Shown: one piece after another, positions 62,449 through 64,000 of the stretch
How positions within the stretch are numbered: the stretch's first letter is position 1
How the letters are laid out: every line of letters starts with the position of its first letter
From: Trichomonas vaginalis G3
Lineage: Eukaryota > Parabasalia > Trichomonadida > Trichomonadidae
DNA length: 64,000 bases
Reading direction: 5' to 3'
Assembly (NCBI RefSeq): GCF_026262505.1
Contig: NC_067206.1
Span: 10,869,507-10,933,506 of the forward strand
Position numbers and translations under genes: made by a program
Notes under the pieces: model-generated
Database searches by the model: none
What the model saw: the letters and a program-made list of their open reading frames with translations, nothing else
Told to the model about the DNA's origin: nothing

Positions 62449-63402
62449 AATTCGCGGAGACTCTTCTTCTTCAACATCAAAGTCATCTGGGTATCGAACT
62501 GAATGTATGAAAGCCAAATGTTGTATGTGTTTTCCAATTGGCTTTCAAACTTGAGATACATTCCATGCATGAGTGTTATTTCAGTTTCAACGTAGAGTTG
62601 CTGATGTGGCTTGAAGACATGCATGAGAATTGGTCCTCCAAATTCGTCCTTGAAAAACTTGCAGTAGCAAACATAAACTGAGATAGAGTCTCCTTCTTCA
62701 ATGTCTTCTGCTTGGTTAACGAAATGAATAGCAATTTGTCGTACTTGAATTGTGTTGTTGTCTGAGTAAAATAATGGTTTGAACTTGGGTTGAGTGAGCT
62801 AAGACATTGCCATTTTGCTGTTCTTGCCGTACTCACGTTCTTCTTCGTCATCCTGATACACGTAACTCTTTGATTTGAATTCGACCAAAGCTGTTCGATT
62901 TTTTTTGCAGCTTTGGGTGGAAGACTTTCAATAAGCTGACATATAGTTCTGTCAACCATTATCTTTGTATGTTGGAAAATAGTGTTGACAATTGTGTCAC
63001 CTAATTCGAATGGGTCAGTGTTTCTTTTTGTAGTTTGGTAAAGTCTGCAAGAACTTTGTTGAGTTGTTCACAATATTCTTTGTTAAAAGTTGCAGGAACT
63101 CTTTCTTCTGGCTTGAATTGAAGTATTTTTCAGACAATCTGAGTAGTATTTTGCGTAGTTCAGCGTTGCTGTGTTCTTTGTAATACGGAGCTCGTTTGGT
63201 ATTGTTTTGGTAGTGAAAGTGGCTTTGGATTGAGCGAATTGTCTGTTCTGCTTGGAGAATGTGTAGATGCTGCAGTTTGATATTGAGGCTCTAAACCTGT
63301 GGGTGCTGAAAGTTTGCAAGCAATTTCTTCAGGTGAATTTGGAGCGAACACGCTAGCGAATGCCATTAGACAAAAATGAACTGTTTTTTTCGGACTACTC
63401 AT
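62449..63402 (-). pseudogene. 325-aa element protein, copy in element 3, broken
   Basis: Near-copy of 44501-45478, including the beta-rich C-terminal part. Broken, with changes of the same scattered type as the rest of the 47.4-64 kb stretch. Confidence 0.7.
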
Positions 63403-63835
63403 AGAAAAGTTTAAAATAAACCGTTTTCGTCAACGGAGACTCCCTCTATTTTTTTATTTTATTTAATAGTTACCGTTGGAAAACCGTTCCATCTCAATAT
63501 TGTAATGAACTATAAACGTTTTTTGTTTTCTAATATAACTTTTTGTCCAACGGTAAAACTTTTTACACAACGGTTTTTGAGAGTCGTCGCTGTTGACTTT
63601 TTTGTAGAGCACTCAAAATAGTATAAACTTTGTCCGGACAAGTAAGGGTCTATCATCGCTACAGGAAAAGTTACAGGCGTTCAAGGAAGTATACTTTGAG
63701 AAGCCTTTCCCCCTTATAGAGATGAGATAGGACGGTTATTTTACAAAACTGACAACACTTTGACCGAGTAGTTTTTGTGCTGAACAAAAAGTGTCATATA
63801 AACATCTGTCAAAAACCGTTTTTTACTTCACTAAA

Positions 63836-64000
63836 ATGCACGTAAGCTACGTAAGAATATACGTAAAGAGGAAGAGAGCATTGAAACATCCAATAGTAAA
63901 ACTAACACCACAACAACAGTTGCAACAACAAATGCTGAATGACCCCAAGCAGAAGATAAAAACTACTATTGCCAGACCTCGTTTCAAACTTGTCAAAGTT
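63836..64000 (+). pseudogene. start of large Q/K-rich region joined to integrase-tail sequence
   Basis: The first roughly 110 bases match the start of the Q/K-rich region of elements 1 and 2. The last 55 match the integrase tail region. The join is a large internal deletion or an assembly join. Confidence 0.65.

Larger units (their letters stand above)
62345..64000. mobile_element. Maverick/Polinton-type element 3, left end, runs off the window
   Basis: Terminal repeat, 325-aa gene region, the CCGTTG-type intergenic region and the start of the large Q/K-rich region repeat those of element 2. At about 63945 the sequence passes directly into a piece of integrase-tail sequence (like 27912-27965), so most of the element interior is absent here. 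Broken, and in the noisy part of the window. Confidence 0.75.

Noticed and set aside
1-64000. tRNA, rRNA or spliceosomal RNA genes
   Set aside because: No cloverleaf-like or conserved RNA segment was recognised in any spacer.

Overview
The window reads as AT-rich genomic DNA of a trichomonad (parabasalid protist). The host genes are eukaryotic and apparently intronless: a profilin-like gene, a CEP164-like basal-body gene, a proteasome RPN2-like gene and two ARM-like helical proteins. They share the window with a Mutator-like transposon and with capsid-bearing Maverick/Polinton-type elements, which are abundant in trichomonads. I cannot fix the species. Tritrichomonas or a relative is an inference from base composition and gene content.

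Layout. 1-6187: host genes. 6188-8093: AT-rich spacer ending in two 80-bp hairpin repeats. 8094-8569 and 32141-32624: the inverted arms of a foldback-type repeat. Maverick/Polinton element 1 is inserted inside it at 8874-32089, with 66-bp terminal inverted repeats and a 6-bp target duplication (ATCTGA). 32090-44386: host segment H, holding one foldback arm, a small inverted-repeat element, a truncated RPN2 gene, an ARM-like gene, an intact MULE transposase and a 33-A tract. 44411-50197: element 2, a short internally deleted relative. 50198-62320: a second copy of H. From 62345 to the window end: the left end of element 3.

Element 1 carries a large Q/K-rich protein, a capsid block, an SF3 helicase, an A32-type packaging ATPase, an rve integrase, two amphipathic MGxFG peptides, a phage-type tail-collar fibre, a D12-class adenine methylase, and a minus-strand island of KilA-N and T5orf172 regulator-like genes. 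I see no protein-primed DNA polymerase B and no Ulp1-type protease. Several core genes are broken, while the ends are intact, so the insertion looks recent.

The most unusual feature is the 19.1-24.9 kb island. Twelve palindromes centred on AGATCT lie only between its regulator genes. Their outer arms vary in a base-paired way while the GATC core is invariant, and the same element encodes a Dam-like methylase. A methylation-sensitive regulatory circuit is a testable inference, not a demonstrated fact.

Caution on assembly: from about 47.4 kb to the end the sequence is a near-copy of 30.4-46 kb. It is about 1.4% shorter and has small length differences spread evenly over genes and spacers. This looks more like unpolished long-read sequence or a misassembly than natural decay, so genes in that part should not be judged real or broken from this window alone.
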